NCBI GenBank assembly: GCA_024640925.1
Contig: JAHEEB010000198.1
Span: 1-7,190, forward strand
Direction: 5' to 3'
Source: Bacteroidota bacterium
GTDB taxonomy: Bacteria > Bacteroidota > Bacteroidia > Bacteroidales > UBA10428
Length of the DNA: 7,190 nucleotides
The notes below the pieces were generated by a model. It saw only the letters and a list, made by a program, of their open reading frames with translations, did not search any database and had not been told where the DNA came from. Each line of letters begins with the position of its first letter. Within the stretch, counting starts at the first letter, position 1. This document shows, in pieces, positions 5,510 to 7,190 of the stretch. The position numbers and the translations under genes were made by a program.

Positions 5510-7190
5510 ATGATTCTACGCTGTCTGGTTTTAGTTATTTGTTTCATGTTTTTGGTTTTCTCAACTTATTCACAAGAACCAGAGAAAAACAATGAATACA
5601 ACGATTTGATGAAACTCAGTGTTGAAGAACTACTCGAATTGGATTTGAATGTTCAGGTAGCTTCTAATGAAGGTGAAAAGCTTTTTAATTCCCCATCGAC
5701 CGTTACAATAATTAGCCGGAAAACGATTCAGGATTATAATTTTCAAACTATTACCGAAGCTATCCAATCTGTTTCCGGAATGCTGGTTATTAATACTTTT
5801 ATGAAAAAAGACATACCCACCGCCAGAGGCATTTTACAGGATCAATATGCAAATAAAATACTTTTATTAATTAATGGTATCCCTACATTTAGCTCTATCA
5901 CGGGCGAGGGTATTCTGAATCGGGTTGATATAAATGATGTTGAGCGTATAGAAGTTTTAAAAGGCCCTGCATCGGTACTATATGGTTCCAATGCGTATTG
6001 CGGAGCCATCAATATAGTATTAAAATCTGATAATAACACAGGAGTTGAGTTACATGCAGGATTTGGCAACAATACTCTCATGTCTGGAGCACAGGTTAGT
6101 TACTTAAAAAATGATATAAAACTATTTATCTCAGGTAATTCATTTACCAAGACAAATGAAAACACTTCATTTACCGATGAAAACAAAGAATCCGGAAAAT
6201 ACGAAAATCTCTCTCAAAACCAGAATTTCACTCTTTTAGGATCTACTAAAGATTTCTCCTTCTTTTTTAATACATATAATAATAAAGAAGGTTTTCTGGG
6301 TGTACTTTCAAGTTTTGAATCAGGCGCCGGTATTCCACACGAACTTTCTGGCTATTTGGCTAACCTGGGCTACGACCATAAATTCACAGACAAATTCAAG
6401 TTGACAGCCAGGTTTGAATCGGATATTAACCAACGAATAATAAGCCGTGAAAGAAATGATAGTATCCGATCGAATATAATGGGTTATAGATATGCCTCCT
6501 CTGTTACAGGCAACTTTAATGTCTTTGAATGGCTAAGCTTCAATTTTGGTGGTCAAGCCGACTATCGCAAATCTGCATCTTATTCCAATTTTGTTAAAGA
6601 AACCAATACTACTATTACAAATAACAATTTGGAGAATAAAGATGTTATGGAACACTCAATCTTTGCTCAAACAGAGATTACTATCGGAAAATTGCAGTCA
6701 ATTGCAGGGATGAGATATACTCACAATGAATTGTTTGGAGCAAACTTCTCCCCCCGCCTATCAATGGTATTTAATTTAGATCATAAAAACGCTCTTAAAG
6801 CTATATATGGCGAATCGTTCAGAGCGCCATCGTTATTCGAATTATATTTCTTAAACCCTGACAGTACTATATTCGGCGATGTGTCACTTGAGCCGGAGAG
6901 AATGAGATCATTTGAACTGGCATATTTAAAAACATTTGATTATTTCTTTTTCCAGCTTCTTGGTTATTATGGCACAAACATGAATAAAATTCAGCGAACA
7001 TCCGTTGAACTAAGACCAGCTAGAACTAAAAACATCTATTCCAATGTGAATGATTTCAACTCCTATGGTGTTGAAACAGAGATTAAGTATTGTAATCCGA
7101 AAATTTTTCAGATATTTTTCAATTATTCTTATTCAACCGGATCAAAAGGAGATACATTGGGGGCTGATAACCATTATAACTTCAAATATG
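5510..7190 (+). CDS. TonB-dependent outer-membrane receptor, 3' end outside window
   Basis: The frame stays open from the ATG at 5510 to the window edge, 560 residues, with no stop; family members usually run to about 650-750, so most of the barrel is visible. The signal peptide (CLVLVICFMFLVFSTYSQ) is cleaved near S21/Q22. A short segment, LMKLSVEELLELDL, precedes the plug domain (about residues 58-172), which shows SPSTVTIISRKTIQDY, a KILLLINGIP strand and VERIEVLKGPASVLYGSNAYCGAINIV. The barrel follows, with YGESFRAPSLFELY at about 433-446, a signature of siderophore and cobalamin receptors. There is no N-terminal carboxypeptidase-like domain, so it is not a SusC-type glycan porin. It probably imports an iron complex, cobalamin or another scarce ligand using TonB-ExbBD energy; the ligand cannot be read from sequence. 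The ATG lies 82 bp after aconitase, with only a weak purine run (AAAGAGAG) ahead and no clear promoter or terminator between, so co-transcription is possible. Confidence 0.93.
   Translation, partial: MILRCLVLVICFMFLVFSTYSQEPEKNNEYNDLMKLSVEELLELDLNVQVASNEGEKLFNSPSTVTIISRKTIQDYNFQTITEAIQSVSGMLVINTFMKKDIPTARGILQDQYANKILLLINGIPTFSSITGEGILNRVDINDVERIEVLKGPASVLYGSNAYCGAINIVLKSDNNTGVELHAGFGNNTLMSGAQVSYLKNDIKLFISGNSFTKTNENTSFTDENKESGKYENLSQNQNFTLLGSTKDFSFFFNTYNNKEGFLGVLSSFESGAGIPHELSGYLANLGYDHKFTDKFKLTARFESDINQRIISRERNDSIRSNIMGYRYASSVTGNFNVFEWLSFNFGGQADYRKSASYSNFVKETNTTITNNNLENKDVMEHSIFAQTEITIGKLQSIAGMRYTHNELFGANFSPRLSMVFNLDHKNALKAIYGESFRAPSLFELYFLNPDSTIFGDVSLEPERMRSFELAYLKTFDYFFFQLLGYYGTNMNKIQRTSVELRPARTKNIYSNVNDFNSYGVETEIKYCNPKIFQIFFNYSYSTGSKGDTLGADNHYNFKY

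Overview
The window is AT-rich and reads as chromosomal DNA of a member of the Bacteroidota, probably a Bacteroidales/Marinilabiliales-like bacterium. Four things point there: TAnnTTTG-type -7 promoter boxes followed by GCA, start codons without Shine-Dalgarno sequences, a DUF1987/SiaC-family protein, and outer-membrane proteins with signal peptides ending just before or at Q. The genus assignment is inference.

Positions 1-1150 form an envelope-protein region. The window opens inside a tiny lipoprotein gene (2-118). A second, paralogous tiny lipoprotein gene follows (166-291, 41 aa). Both carry C-x-x-(H/Y)-V-C-P-A-Y-S directly after the lipidated cysteine. Next is a 261-aa probable outer-membrane beta-barrel protein of unrecognised function (365-1150). 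Its -7 box lies only 8 nt before the ATG, so its mRNA may be leaderless.

Positions 1235-3162 hold a well-formed promoter and the glycolytic glyceraldehyde-3-phosphate dehydrogenase gene (1321-2328). A hairpin terminator follows, and it probably also serves the convergent siaC-like gene (2426-2803, minus strand). Between the divergently oriented siaC-like and aconitase genes lie 359 bp without a gene. This stretch holds three separate inverted-repeat structures: a perfect 16-bp palindrome, a 64-nt imperfect stem-loop and a 61-nt imperfect stem-loop.

Positions 3163-7190 hold a mitochondrial-type aconitase (754 aa, all key residues present). After 82 bp comes a TonB-dependent outer-membrane receptor that runs off the end of the window (560 residues visible).

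Together the window mixes central carbon metabolism (GAPDH in glycolysis, aconitase in the TCA cycle) with envelope functions and one orphan signalling protein. I see no mobile element, CRISPR array, tRNA or rRNA. No large undescribed system is evident. The items most worth a second look are the tandem CPAYS microlipoproteins and the structured siaC-acn intergenic region.
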